Shown in pieces: positions 10,331-19,174 of a stretch of DNA of 64,000 nucleotides; position 1 is the first letter of the stretch; every line of letters starts with the position of its first letter. The position numbers were made by a program, and so were the translations under genes. A model generated the notes under the pieces. It saw only the letters and a list, made by a program, of their open reading frames with translations, was not told the origin of the DNA and did not search any database. This DNA comes from JBEISR01 sp044337705 (GTDB lineage: Bacteria; Planctomycetota; Planctomycetia; Pirellulales; Pirellulaceae): assembly GCA_044337705.1 (NCBI GenBank), contig JBIINB010000005.1:14092-78091 (forward strand). Direction: 5' to 3'.

Positions 10331-11325
10331 CTCAGATGGTCTATTGCCACCTGCATAATCTGAGTGTAATGGAAGCGCTGGGCTGGAAGATTGAGCCGCA
10401 CGAAACTCCGCGCATTCGACTGGTTTCGTCGTACACCGTGGCTTTCATCTTCGAATCGATCGCCATCGGCGATTGCAACGAGAGAGGTTCGAACAGGGAC
10501 TTGGAACCTATCCTCAAGCCCGCATAATCCTAACCCGCAACGCAAGCAGGGGACAGTTCACCGATAGGTTCATGGTCTCCGGGCGTGAACTGCTGCAAAT
10601 CAGAGCCTGCATGGATGCAGGCAATTGGATTGATTTCAACGCGAAGGACGAAGCTTTGCCGATCACCACGGTCGATCGACATACTGAAGTTTTCATCCCA
10701 CGCAGCTTGAGATATTCCTTCAGGAAGTGGATGCGGAACTGAATCGCACGGCCTGGATCCATCAGTTCATGGAATTGCGCTGACAAACGCCGATCGGACG
10801 TTGTCGAACGCTATTCCAAAATCACCGCCGATAGATCGCTAGGAATCGTGCGTATACGTACGTTTTACTGACCACTCAGAACCTTCACGACAGGCGTTTT
10901 TGAAGTTGCTCTGCTCCAGAAACAATTCCTGGTTGGTACGGCCCAAAAACAGGGGATCGATGCTTCCGGATTGAGTGGAATGAGACGCATCGCAAAATCG
11001 GAACGGAACGCTTCGCTCTGCTCTATTCGCGGGCACAAGGTCGGACCATCAAAGCGATTGCACCGAGTTAGTCGGTTCATTCCAACCCAAGGCAGAGTCT
11101 TGCTAGCTACCGTAGAACATCGCCAAGCAAAGAGAGCTAGCGATGAGGGTTTGTAGCGATCGAGAAAGGGATGTCTTCCCTGCTCGAAATTCCGACAGCG
11201 TTCCTCGGAACAACCGATACAGATGTTAGGTTCGCGCAGGGTGAGGTGGATTGCTTTGCGTCTATGGGACCGAGACGAAAAATTGGATGGAAGCCCAGGA
11301 CGCAAGTCTGGGAAAGAGTGACGCC
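10331..11325. other. One-kilobase gap with no convincing gene
   Basis: About 995 bases. Several frames of 60-226 codons overlap here on both strands. The longest (minus, 10865-11545) runs into the antisense of the next gene. None shows a domain motif, a signal peptide or a ribosome binding site. The stretch may be a decayed gene, but I cannot say of what. Confidence 0.4.
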
Positions 11326-12372
11326 ATGCCAGAAAACAAACGAATTGAGACATCCATACCGGGTTTGGCTGCTTTTCTGAGACCAGCTCAGAAAGTCTCC
11401 GTTGCCGCGTTCTTACTCTGTTTGCTGCAGACTTCCACCCAGTCGGCTCCCCCAAATGCCATCGTGCCCGGCACGGGAGTACAGTTGACGCAGGTGGGAG
11501 ATGACTTTGAGGATGAGGGTTGGGAGTACCAGCCACTGAATCCAAAAAGCAGCGAGGATATCGACGAACAGCAGAGGCTGCCGGCTGGTAAATCGATCAA
11601 CGGCCGTTGGTATGAAGGGATCAAGCGTGGGCATCCGGATGTTGTAAAGCGCGTTCCGACACCGGAGGGAGGGCTGGAGGGAAGCACCGGTTCCATGTTG
11701 ATGAAATCGCTGCAGACAGGAATTCCCAATCGTCCAAGCGGAACGATGCACCAGGATGATTTCATCGCGAATGTTCAGTATCGGCTAGGCGGTCCCGTCA
11801 GCGTGGCTCAGACGCCCAGTGTGACGACTCGTGTATTTCTCCCACCGATTGCCGAATGGGAAAAGCGATCGGGGCCTCAGTTTGCGTTTCGCGCTGCCGT
11901 CGAAACGACTATCCAGGAAACCAAGACGAATTTCCTCTTTCCGGTGACTCGGGATAAAGAGGAGATCTACTGGCCTGGAATGTTCATTTGTCTAGAGAGC
12001 AAACACCAGACAAAGAAGGAGCATGATTACGCGTACATTCGCATCCGAAGCGACCGACGGGGGATCGATTTCAAGGGACCTGCAATCGAAACGACTGGCT
12101 GGTGGACGCTGGGGATGAGCTTTACGCCGGATGGGATGGTCCACTATTACGCCAAGCCCGGGATCGATGAACTGACACAAGATGACTACATCACCAGCCA
12201 ATACCCTTACGGTTATCGGTGCGAGCGGTTCCGGACCTTCTTCTACAACGTGGTCAACAGCGACGACGGAAAGACTTGGAGCACTTCCTGGATCGTTGAC
12301 GACCCGAAGATGTATGTGATCCAGGGTCAGAGGGCCGCCCAGCGACCAGCGGCTACAGGGACCCGTCGGTAA
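11326..12372 (+). CDS. Conserved-looking secreted protein of unknown function
   Basis: 348 residues from ATG 11326, which has GGGAAAGAG upstream; ATG 11251 and 11287 in the same frame are longer alternatives. A hydrophobic segment KVSVAAFLLCLLQTSTQSA at about residues 24-42 looks like a late signal sequence or membrane anchor. The rest is soluble and beta-rich with many aromatic residues (GRWYEGIKRGHPDV, YIRIRSDRRGIDF, WWTLGMSFTPDGMVHYYAKPG). The phrase describing a ligand-exposed sheet resembles LamG/concanavalin-like folds only loosely; I do not recognise the family. It is followed after 26 bases by a strong hairpin shared with the convergent ilvC. Confidence 0.8.
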   Translation: MPENKRIETSIPGLAAFLRPAQKVSVAAFLLCLLQTSTQSAPPNAIVPGTGVQLTQVGDDFEDEGWEYQPLNPKSSEDIDEQQRLPAGKSINGRWYEGIKRGHPDVVKRVPTPEGGLEGSTGSMLMKSLQTGIPNRPSGTMHQDDFIANVQYRLGGPVSVAQTPSVTTRVFLPPIAEWEKRSGPQFAFRAAVETTIQETKTNFLFPVTRDKEEIYWPGMFICLESKHQTKKEHDYAYIRIRSDRRGIDFKGPAIETTGWWTLGMSFTPDGMVHYYAKPGIDELTQDDYITSQYPYGYRCERFRTFFYNVVNSDDGKTWSTSWIVDDPKMYVIQGQRAAQRPAATGTRR

Positions 12373-12398
12373 TCATCTGCCGGTAGGAATCGAAATAA

Positions 12399-12431
12399 AA
12401 AGGGCCGACTCGGATGAGGAGTCGGCCCTTT
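12399..12431 (-). terminator. Bidirectional intrinsic terminator between convergent genes
   Basis: Perfect 13-base stem AAAGGGCCGACTC (12399-12411) and GAGTCGGCCCTTT (12419-12431) with a 7-base loop. On the minus strand the stem is followed by TTATTTCG, giving a T-rich tail TTTTTATTT suited to ending ilvC transcription. On the plus strand the T run is shorter. It lies midway between the two converging stop codons. Confidence 0.88.
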
Positions 12432-12473
12432 GACTATTGTCTGTCGTGCTATTGAACACGCTGGCGACTGAGC

Positions 12474-13481
12474 CTACTCGACCACCTTGGCATCAATCCA
12501 GCTCATCAGACCACGCAACCGCTTGCCCACCTGCTCGATCGAATGCTGCCTCTGAAGTCGTCGTGACGCCTTGAAACCTGGTGCCCCGGCCTTGTTCTCC
12601 AGGATCCATTCCCGCGCGAACTGCCCGGTTTGGATCTCCTTCAGGATTTTCTTCATCTCCTTGCGGGTTTCCTCAGTGACAATGCGAGGCCCACGAGTGT
12701 AATCGCCGAATTCGGCAGTATTGGAGATGCTGTATCGCATGTAATTGAGCCCGCCCTGGTAGAGCAGATCAACGATCAGTTTGAGTTCGTGCATGCACTC
12801 AAAGTAGGCCATTTCGGGCTGATAGCCGGCTTCCACAAGCGTATCAAAGCCAGCCTTGACCAATTCGCTGACACCACCGCAAAGCACCACCTGCTCTCCG
12901 AACAGATCCGTTTCTGTCTCTTCAGCGATCGTGGTTTCAATGACACCGCCTCGGGTACCACCAATCCCCTTTGCGTAGGCGAGTCCGATCTCTTTGGTGG
13001 TAGGGCTGGCGCCCGCACCCATAGCGATCAGGCAGGGCACACCGCCACCCTTGACGAATTCGCTTCGAACAAGGTGGCCAGGACCTTTGGGAGCGACCAG
13101 GAGGGTATCGACACCCTTGGGAGGTTCGATCTGTCCAAAATGCAGATTGAATCCATGGGAGCACATCAGGACATTGCCAGTCTGGAGGTTGGGCCGAATT
13201 TCGCTTCGGTACAGATCTCCTTGAACCTCGTCAGGAAGCAGAAGGTTGACCACATCGGCCTTCTTCGTCGCTTCTTCAATGCTCATCGGTTGGAAACCGT
13301 GGCTGACCGCCAAATCGTAATTGCGACTGCCAGGACGCTGGCCGATGATCACTTGGCAACCGCTGTCACGAAGATTCTGTGCTTGCGCATGTCCCTGTGA
13401 GCCGTAGCCCAGGATAGCGATCGTCTTGCCCTTGAGCTTACTGAGGTCGGCATCGTTGTCGTAATAGATCGTGGCTGGCAT
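12474..13481 (-). CDS. ilvC: Ketol-acid reductoisomerase
   Basis: 335 residues, the usual length of the short (class I) enzyme. It converts acetolactate or acetohydroxybutyrate, with NADPH and magnesium, to the dihydroxy acid in valine/leucine/isoleucine synthesis. The N-terminal Rossmann segment has GYGSQGHAQAQNLRDSG (residues about 25-41). VLMCSHGFNLHFG and the metal-ligand helices with ETETDLFGEQVVLCGG and a C-terminal FECMHELKLIVDLLYQGG are all present. The gene follows ilvN by 93 bases on the same strand, and a strong terminator follows. The catalytic large subunit gene ilvB is not in the window. Confidence 0.97.
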   Translation of the reverse strand: MPATIYYDNDADLSKLKGKTIAILGYGSQGHAQAQNLRDSGCQVIIGQRPGSRNYDLAVSHGFQPMSIEEATKKADVVNLLLPDEVQGDLYRSEIRPNLQTGNVLMCSHGFNLHFGQIEPPKGVDTLLVAPKGPGHLVRSEFVKGGGVPCLIAMGAGASPTTKEIGLAYAKGIGGTRGGVIETTIAEETETDLFGEQVVLCGGVSELVKAGFDTLVEAGYQPEMAYFECMHELKLIVDLLYQGGLNYMRYSISNTAEFGDYTRGPRIVTEETRKEMKKILKEIQTGQFAREWILENKAGAPGFKASRRLQRQHSIEQVGKRLRGLMSWIDAKVVE

Positions 13482-13574
13482 GTTGTTTCCCGTTGCTTCG
13501 TTTGCTTACCAGAATGGAGGACGCAATCCAACGTCTCGCGTTCCCGCTTCAAGAGCCATCTACTTTGATAGCCC

Positions 13575-14159
13575 TTACATCGTGTCGGCTGGGCTGTCGC
13601 CGACGTCCGTGTGCCGTCCAGGATTGGATCGAACCATCGCGATACGTCCGGTTCTCACCAGTTCCTTGATTCCATAGGTCCTCATCCGATCGATGAAGGC
13701 TTCGATTTTGCTTTCCCGTCCCGAGATTTCTATCATCACCTCGTCGGCTCCGACATCGACAATGCGGCCTCGAAAGATGTCGACCAGTTCACGAACTTCC
13801 GATCGCTTACCTCCCGGAGGGGCATGCACTTTGATCAGCATCAAATCCCGCTCGACAAAGTCAGACGCACCGATATCGTCGACCCTGACTACGGTGACAA
13901 TTTTTTCCAGTTGCTTCCGCACTTGTTCGAGCACCCGGTCGTCACCTACGACGACGAAGGTCATGCGGGAAAGATTGGGATCTTCCGTTTCACCTACCGC
14001 CAGCGAGTCGATGTTGTACCCTCGCGACGCCAGCATCCCAGAAATGTGCGACAGAACTCCGGGGACGTTCTGAACCAGTGCCGACAGCAAATGCCTCATG
14101 ACGATTTCCATGGCGGTCGAAAGCCGCAAAGCGAAAGTTTGAGAGGTTACCCAAGCCAT
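13575..14159 (-). CDS. ilvN: Acetolactate synthase small (regulatory) subunit
   Basis: Up to 194 residues. The conserved part starts MRHLLSALVQNVPGVLSHISGMLASRGYNIDSLAVGETEDP, the classic N-terminal ACT domain that binds valine for feedback control, and the C-terminal IlvN domain follows (REVRELVDIFRGRIVDVGADEVMIEISG). Starts: ATG 14159 has a close-set GAGG; ATG 14111 or 14099 would give the more typical family N-terminus, so the first 16-20 residues are uncertain. It lies just upstream of ilvC and is probably cotranscribed with it. It must associate with an IlvB encoded elsewhere. Confidence 0.95.
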   Translation of the reverse strand: MAWVTSQTFALRLSTAMEIVMRHLLSALVQNVPGVLSHISGMLASRGYNIDSLAVGETEDPNLSRMTFVVVGDDRVLEQVRKQLEKIVTVVRVDDIGASDFVERDLMLIKVHAPPGGKRSEVRELVDIFRGRIVDVGADEVMIEISGRESKIEAFIDRMRTYGIKELVRTGRIAMVRSNPGRHTDVGDSPADTM

Positions 14160-14703
14160 CGCCTCACTTCAAAAAGGGAGAGGTCGTTATCGTACCCCAC
14201 GCCCCCAGTTCGCTCAAGCGACCAGACTCATCCCAAATCGATCTCCCAGCATGAAATCGATGCGGAAGAGTAAGTAAAACTGATAATGCCAGCGGTGGTT
14301 GGGAACGCTTTACGTAAGAAGGCGAATAGGAAGACTGGTAAGTTACTTCGGTGCCGCGTGTCGAATGGATTTGATTGGTTGTCGATTGGAAAAAAACCTC
14401 TTCGCGTCCGCGCTAGGACTACGCGATGGTCTTTCCAGCGATTGCAATTCTCAGCCTGCTTATCCGCATTCGGTCGGGAAGGATGCTTCGATTCGTCCCA
14501 GGTATCTCCGAAGAGATCACATTGTTCGCGCTCGCTGAGCGGGAGATGGGCGCTTCCGGTCGCTCGTTCGTGGCTTGCGAGGTAGAATGACTAATCGCAA
14601 GTTTGGGACGGCATTGCGGGAAACAGCAACCCACGCTGCAAGTTCGAGCGACCGGGCTTGCGCGGGAAGTCTGGAAACCTGGACGGAATTGGTTGGAGGA
14701 AGC
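14160..14703. promoter_or_regulatory. Divergent region between ilvN and glcF
   Basis: About 540 bases separating two divergent operons, so promoters for both must be here. I looked for a leader peptide with runs of Leu/Val/Ile codons and a terminator/antiterminator before ilvN and found none. No tRNA-like or riboswitch-like fold was recognised. Confidence 0.4.
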
Positions 14704-15969
14704 ATGCTTCATCGGATTCCTGTGGAACAGTCGGGACTGCGCGGCAAAATGATGGCCGATGCGGTTCAAACCTGCGTGCACTGCGGATTTTGTCTTCCCA
14801 CCTGTCCAACCTATCAGGTCCTGGGCGAGGAAGCGGATTCCCCAAGGGGTAGGATTGTGTTGATGAAGCAGGTGCTGGAGGGAGACCTGGCACCTGAAGA
14901 GGCAGCTCCCCACCTGGACCGTTGCCTCGGTTGCCTAGCCTGCGAGACTTACTGTCCCTCCGGGGTGCCCTACTCCCAATTGCTCAGTCCCTACCGGGAT
15001 CTGCAAAGAGAAAAGTCGAAGCAACGTCCCTCCTTGGCCCGATGGATGGCTCTTCAAACCCTTCCTTTTCCATGGCGTTTTCGATGGGCTCTCCGATTGG
15101 GGAAGCTTGCGAAGAAATGGAATTTGTGGACTCCCGCAGCGCTTCAGCCAATGCTGCAGATGATCCCAGACCAATTACCCAAGGCTCAGCAGAAGCAGCA
15201 GACGATTTACCGTCCCAGGACCACGTCTCGCTACCGCGTCGCGTTGCTGGAAGGATGTGCCCAGCGGGTTCTGGCCCCGGAAATTCATCAAGCGGCGATC
15301 GAGGTACTGATTCGCAATGGAGTGGAAGTGCATGTGCCATCCGAACAAGGCTGCTGTGGAGCACTTGCTTGGCACATCGGCGATGGCAAGACGGCGCAGC
15401 AGCAAGCAATGAAGAACCTCAAAGCCTTTGAAGGAGAGTTCGACGCGATCGTAAGTACGGCGGCTGGCTGTGGATCGGCGATGCATGAATATCCGGTGCT
15501 CTTCGAGGGGAGTTCGACGCAAAATCGTGCAATGGATTTTGCATCCAAAGCCTGCGACATCCTGACCTTCCTCGATCGCATCGGGATCGATCCTCCTCCT
15601 GCCTTGGCGCGGACGGTTCGAGTCGGTTATCACGATGCCTGCCACCTAGCACACGCCCAGCGGGAAACGGCTGCACCTCGCCGCCTGCTGAAATCGATTG
15701 AAAACTTGGAATTGGTACCTATTCCCGACAGTGATCTGTGTTGTGGTTCGGCCGGAATCTACAACATCGAACAGCCGGAGATAGCGGACTCATTGGGGAG
15801 AAGCAAGGCCACGGCGATTCGACAGTCTCGTTGTGAGCTGGTGGCTTTGGCCAACATCGGTTGCCAGATGCAGATCGCCAGACACCTTCAGCAGGAGTCC
15901 AACGTTTTGCCAGTTCTGCATGTTGTACAAATCCTAGCAGCGGCCTACGAAGGACGTACCCTCCTGTAG
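14704..15969 (+). CDS. glcF: Glycolate oxidase iron-sulfur subunit
   Basis: 421 residues from ATG 14704, chosen for the strong GGAGGA 6 bases upstream; the frame stays open further 5' to 14575 without support. Two ferredoxin-type clusters are plain: CVHCGFCLPTCP (about residues 21-32) and CLGCLACETYCPSG (about 72-85). Two CCG-type domains follow, the first with GCAQRVLAPEIHQAA and GCCGALAWHIGD, the second with YHDACHLAHAQ and LCCGSAGIYNIEQPE. This is the pattern of GlcF, which passes electrons from the FAD subunits of glycolate (or lactate) oxidase to the quinone pool. GlcD and GlcE are not nearby. The next gene starts 12 bases downstream and is probably cotranscribed. A related heterodisulfide-reductase-like oxidoreductase cannot be fully excluded. 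Confidence 0.9.
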   Translation: MLHRIPVEQSGLRGKMMADAVQTCVHCGFCLPTCPTYQVLGEEADSPRGRIVLMKQVLEGDLAPEEAAPHLDRCLGCLACETYCPSGVPYSQLLSPYRDLQREKSKQRPSLARWMALQTLPFPWRFRWALRLGKLAKKWNLWTPAALQPMLQMIPDQLPKAQQKQQTIYRPRTTSRYRVALLEGCAQRVLAPEIHQAAIEVLIRNGVEVHVPSEQGCCGALAWHIGDGKTAQQQAMKNLKAFEGEFDAIVSTAAGCGSAMHEYPVLFEGSSTQNRAMDFASKACDILTFLDRIGIDPPPALARTVRVGYHDACHLAHAQRETAAPRRLLKSIENLELVPIPDSDLCCGSAGIYNIEQPEIADSLGRSKATAIRQSRCELVALANIGCQMQIARHLQQESNVLPVLHVVQILAAAYEGRTLL

Positions 15970-15981
15970 TCTGACAACTTG

Positions 15982-16872
15982 ATGGATGTCATGGAAAGTC
16001 AGGGATCATCGCGTCAAGCTTGGGCTTCGGACCAGTACGAACTGCTGGACTGCGGACATGGTTGGAAACTGGAGCGGTTTGCTGGCAGAGTGATCCAGCG
16101 TCCCTCGCCGGCGGCAACCGGCAAGTCTCAGCTTCCTGTGACTCGATGGCAACCAGACGATAGCATCGGAACGGAGGTAGATGCAGACTGGGTGCATCAT
16201 CGACCTGCGGATGCGACTTGGACGATTCGCTGGCGCGGTCTGCACATGCAGTTAGCCTTTACGCCCTATGGTCATCTGGGGCTCTTCCCGGAGCATGCGT
16301 CGCATTGGGAATGGCTGCAGCAGCAATGCCGAAGGGCGTCGCTCCGCCAGCCAGAGCCTTCTGCATTAAATCTCTTCGCATACACTGGTGGCGCGTCGCT
16401 GGCGATGGCCGACGCTGGTGCACGAGTCGCTCACGTAGATAGCAGCAAACCGTCGGTGGCCTGGGCGCGACTCAATGCGCAACACAGCCTGCTGTCGGAT
16501 CATCCCATCCGATGGCTGGTCGAAGACGCGCTGAAATTTTGCCAGCGGGAGGTCCGGAGGGGATCCCGCTATCATCTGATCGTTCTGGATCCACCCGCCT
16601 ATGGCCATGGACCAGATGGCAAGCGGTGGCAACTGGATTGCGACCTTCCGACGCTGCTGGATTCTATTGGGGAACTGTGGGCCGACGAGCCTTCTGGTTT
16701 CCTGATCAGCGGCCATGGAGACGAAAATCAGGTAGCCCGGATGGTACGCGACTCGGTTTCCGGTTGGGGAAGCACCTTTCGAAGTGGCTGGCAATCCGGT
16801 CGATCGATGCTTTCAGGATCCAACTTCGTATCTCTGGATGCTGGCTTCTGGATTCGATGGTCACCGAAATGA
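15982..16872 (+). CDS. Class I SAM-dependent methyltransferase, RlmI/RlmK-like
   Basis: 296 residues from ATG 15982; a TTG three bases earlier is an alternative. NLFAYTGGASLAMADAGA (about residues 131-148) is motif I of the Rossmann fold binding S-adenosylmethionine; HVDSSKPSVAWARLN follows as motif II. DPPAYGHGPDG is the DPPxxG motif of the RlmI-like 23S rRNA cytosine methyltransferases and relatives. The N-terminal 110 residues, rich in aromatic residues (VTRWQP, WTIRWRG), match the beta-strand cap of that group more than a PUA domain. Likely an RNA methyltransferase; the substrate is inferred. It follows glcF by 12 bases but the pairing has no obvious metabolic meaning. It ends 42 bases from the convergent protease gene. 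Confidence 0.85.
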   Translation: MDVMESQGSSRQAWASDQYELLDCGHGWKLERFAGRVIQRPSPAATGKSQLPVTRWQPDDSIGTEVDADWVHHRPADATWTIRWRGLHMQLAFTPYGHLGLFPEHASHWEWLQQQCRRASLRQPEPSALNLFAYTGGASLAMADAGARVAHVDSSKPSVAWARLNAQHSLLSDHPIRWLVEDALKFCQREVRRGSRYHLIVLDPPAYGHGPDGKRWQLDCDLPTLLDSIGELWADEPSGFLISGHGDENQVARMVRDSVSGWGSTFRSGWQSGRSMLSGSNFVSLDAGFWIRWSPK

Positions 16873-16914
16873 AATCGATTCACTTCCAAGAAGTGTGGCT
16901 TGCTCCATCGATCG

Positions 16915-17844
16915 TCATGCCAGATGCTCGGGACCCGACTCATACAGCCTCCTCGCCGCTTCGATCGATTCGCGATCAAGCGACCGATGGCGGCCTGTTT
17001 TGACGATCTCGAACATGACGCTCGACTCCGACTTATGAAAGAGTCCCAAGCAATGACCGAGTTCATGCAGAACAAAGCTTTCGATGTCATGACGAGCGGT
17101 GATTTCCGAACCAACAGAGCCTTCATTGGCCCAGAGGTGCTTTTTGTTCAGACAGATCGGCAGTGGTGGCTTGGTCACCAAGTGCATGTTGGTTTCAGGG
17201 TAGTCTGCATGAGCCAGAATCTGTTCCGATAGCAGGTCGTGCGGGTCGTCATCGGGCGATGTCCATTGGACCAGGATATCGCTGCTTGCAGGCGCAGCAA
17301 TTCTCCGGATCTCCATTCCGATATCGGCGCTATTCCAAGAGGCGACAGCACGATCGACTGAACTGTCGAAGTACGATTGGCTGACTTTAAAAGGTAGACC
17401 ACCTGGCTTGATCGCAAGCGTCAACTTGCGTTTCTTCCATCCCACTTCGGCATGTTGAAGCCACTCCAGTCGCTCCATTCTGCCTTCCAGCGAGGGTGGC
17501 ACCAAGCCCCGTGTAATCCGCCAGAGACCACATCGTGGCATTCCGAGATACTCTGCATCCTCCAAGGTAAGCTTTTCCGCAGCAACTTCCTCCGACTGCT
17601 TTCGTCGCAACAACCGATTGACTCGGACCCAATCCGCCAAGGATCCCGGAACTGGCTCGTTGCCCCAGTTTCGATCAGTTCTTGGTGCTCGCGCATCCAA
17701 CTCCCCAGTGGGAAGCGATTCCAAAGTAGCAGGGGCTTGGCCACGGCCACTCCAGTACGACTCCAACACCGGATCGGTGAGTGATTTTCCCACCAGATTC
17801 TTCAGCCGATCTTCAGGTTTTCCATCCGACACATCCAGCTCCAT
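16915..17844 (-). CDS. Matrixin-like zinc metalloprotease
   Basis: 309 residues. VLHELGHCLGLFHKSESSVM (about residues 258-277) is the HExxHxxGxxH zinc site followed by the Met-turn, the signature of metzincins. Upstream residues PFKVSQSYFDSSVDRAVASWNSADIGMEI and DILVQWTSPDDDP fit the matrixin catalytic fold (edge strand, then the sixth strand). Residues 1-110 resemble no domain I know and could be a propeptide. The ATG at 17844 is preceded two codons earlier by an in-frame stop, and the protein has no signal peptide, which is odd for this family. The alternative frame just upstream does not offer one either. It lies 153 bases after the lipoprotein gene on the same strand. Confidence 0.87.
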   Translation of the reverse strand: MELDVSDGKPEDRLKNLVGKSLTDPVLESYWSGRGQAPATLESLPTGELDARAPRTDRNWGNEPVPGSLADWVRVNRLLRRKQSEEVAAEKLTLEDAEYLGMPRCGLWRITRGLVPPSLEGRMERLEWLQHAEVGWKKRKLTLAIKPGGLPFKVSQSYFDSSVDRAVASWNSADIGMEIRRIAAPASSDILVQWTSPDDDPHDLLSEQILAHADYPETNMHLVTKPPLPICLNKKHLWANEGSVGSEITARHDIESFVLHELGHCLGLFHKSESSVMFEIVKTGRHRSLDRESIEAARRLYESGPEHLA

Positions 17845-17997
17845 CGATCAACAAGTTCTGGCTGAATCGCAAACGTTTGTTGCAGGGCCTCAACCAAATA
17901 GCCATGGATGGGTGCTTTCCGGAAGGAAAGTCGCTATTCGTGCCGATTTACCAAGCAAGCATTGCGCTCTGAGGCATCGCCTTTTTGCTCCACGGCG

Positions 17998-18972
17998 CTA
18001 GCGGATCGGCGGCAGCTCGCCATCGCCCTGAATCGACTCGGGAGCCACATCCTGTGGCTTGATTTGTTCGCCCACCGGTGGGGTGGCGATTTTGGGAAGT
18101 GGGACGTAGAGCACATCGTCCCGCGTCGATTTGATTTCGAACTTGTCTGTGACGGTAATCTTCGCATCCTGCGCTACACCATCCTTGGTGTAATCGATCG
18201 TACGTTCCACCTTAGCAGATTCCGCTTCCTCTGCTGGGGCCGACCCAACGCAGGGGACAGCCTCCTGAATCTCTCCCAGTCGTTTGAAAACCATCATATC
18301 GCCTTCGAAAACCAGTCCGAACAGGTCAGCGGTCTGGCAGTTCCCGCATTCAGCTCCCTGCATGACCTGTGGGCAGTTGGTATAGGGCAGGAAGCCGACG
18401 TAGCGGAACCCATAGAGACGCTTTCGTCCGGAACCGTCACGTCCAAGCACCGATTCGTAGTAGCCAAGAGGCACATTGGTTGCCTTAACGGTGCAGGAAG
18501 GCCCCATCATCCGCTTCGACGCATCGTCACCCCCGCGAGCTGCCGGGATGGGGAGGTTTCCCAAAGCACCGATCAGGCTTGCGGCTGCTTCCATGTTCTC
18601 GTCAGTCTGCGAGTCCAGGTTCTGGCTGATTTCGGTCAGGTTCCATCCATCTTCCAGCTTGATGCTGACGTCTGCCGTCCCGAATCCGGTTCGAACATCG
18701 ATCGCATATTCTTCCTCGAAGTCAGGAAGATAAACCAACTGAATATTGACGTATCGAGGGTCAGGAACGGTTGTCGTGGAGACGGTCTTCTCTTTTTCCG
18801 ACGTCGTAACCTCAGCAACGCCCGAGGTGACCATGAGATAGGGCTTCGGTCGGTAGTAGCGAATTCCCTTATCGTGGACCGTCGGGTTCGGCAGAACTCG
18901 GACACGTGGCGTACACCCGGTCAGACCGATGATGTTGGAGGCAAGAAACACCAGCAATATGGCATAACGCAT
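17998..18972 (-). CDS. Lipoprotein of unknown function
   Basis: 324 residues from ATG 18972 (GGAG 8 bases upstream). The N-terminus MRYAILLVFLASNIIGLTGC is a signal peptide ending in a lipobox (L-T-G-C at residues 17-20), so the protein should be lipid-anchored. The mature region has no motif I recognise. A cysteine-rich patch NCPQVMQGAECGNCQTAD (about residues 227-244) could hold disulfides or a metal. The C-terminus is proline-rich. A long 404-codon frame lies exactly antisense (17908-19122) but lacks motifs and is rejected as a shadow. Probably in one transcription unit with the downstream protease gene. Confidence 0.82.
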   Translation of the reverse strand: MRYAILLVFLASNIIGLTGCTPRVRVLPNPTVHDKGIRYYRPKPYLMVTSGVAEVTTSEKEKTVSTTTVPDPRYVNIQLVYLPDFEEEYAIDVRTGFGTADVSIKLEDGWNLTEISQNLDSQTDENMEAAASLIGALGNLPIPAARGGDDASKRMMGPSCTVKATNVPLGYYESVLGRDGSGRKRLYGFRYVGFLPYTNCPQVMQGAECGNCQTADLFGLVFEGDMMVFKRLGEIQEAVPCVGSAPAEEAESAKVERTIDYTKDGVAQDAKITVTDKFEIKSTRDDVLYVPLPKIATPPVGEQIKPQDVAPESIQGDGELPPIR

Positions 18973-19174
18973 CGGATGGGCTCCAAAAGTCGACCAGATA
19001 GGATGCTGACTTGCACCTACATATCGACGATCGGAGAAGACGCTCGAATTCTTCTGGTAAAGCACCAAAAAAATCAGGGCAATTGGTCAAAGTGCTTCAC
19101 AATTTTTGAGAGATTTGCCTGATCGAAAAGCCTTGCCATGACAGCATTTCAGCCGCCCTTCCTTCGTTTGCGGT

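Noticed and set aside
10865..11545. 226-codon minus frame in the 1 kb gap
   Set aside because: Runs antisense into the next gene and has no recognisable domain.
17908..19122. 404-codon plus-strand frame antisense to the lipoprotein gene
   Set aside because: No motif, signal or ribosome binding site; the opposite strand gives a clear lipobox protein.
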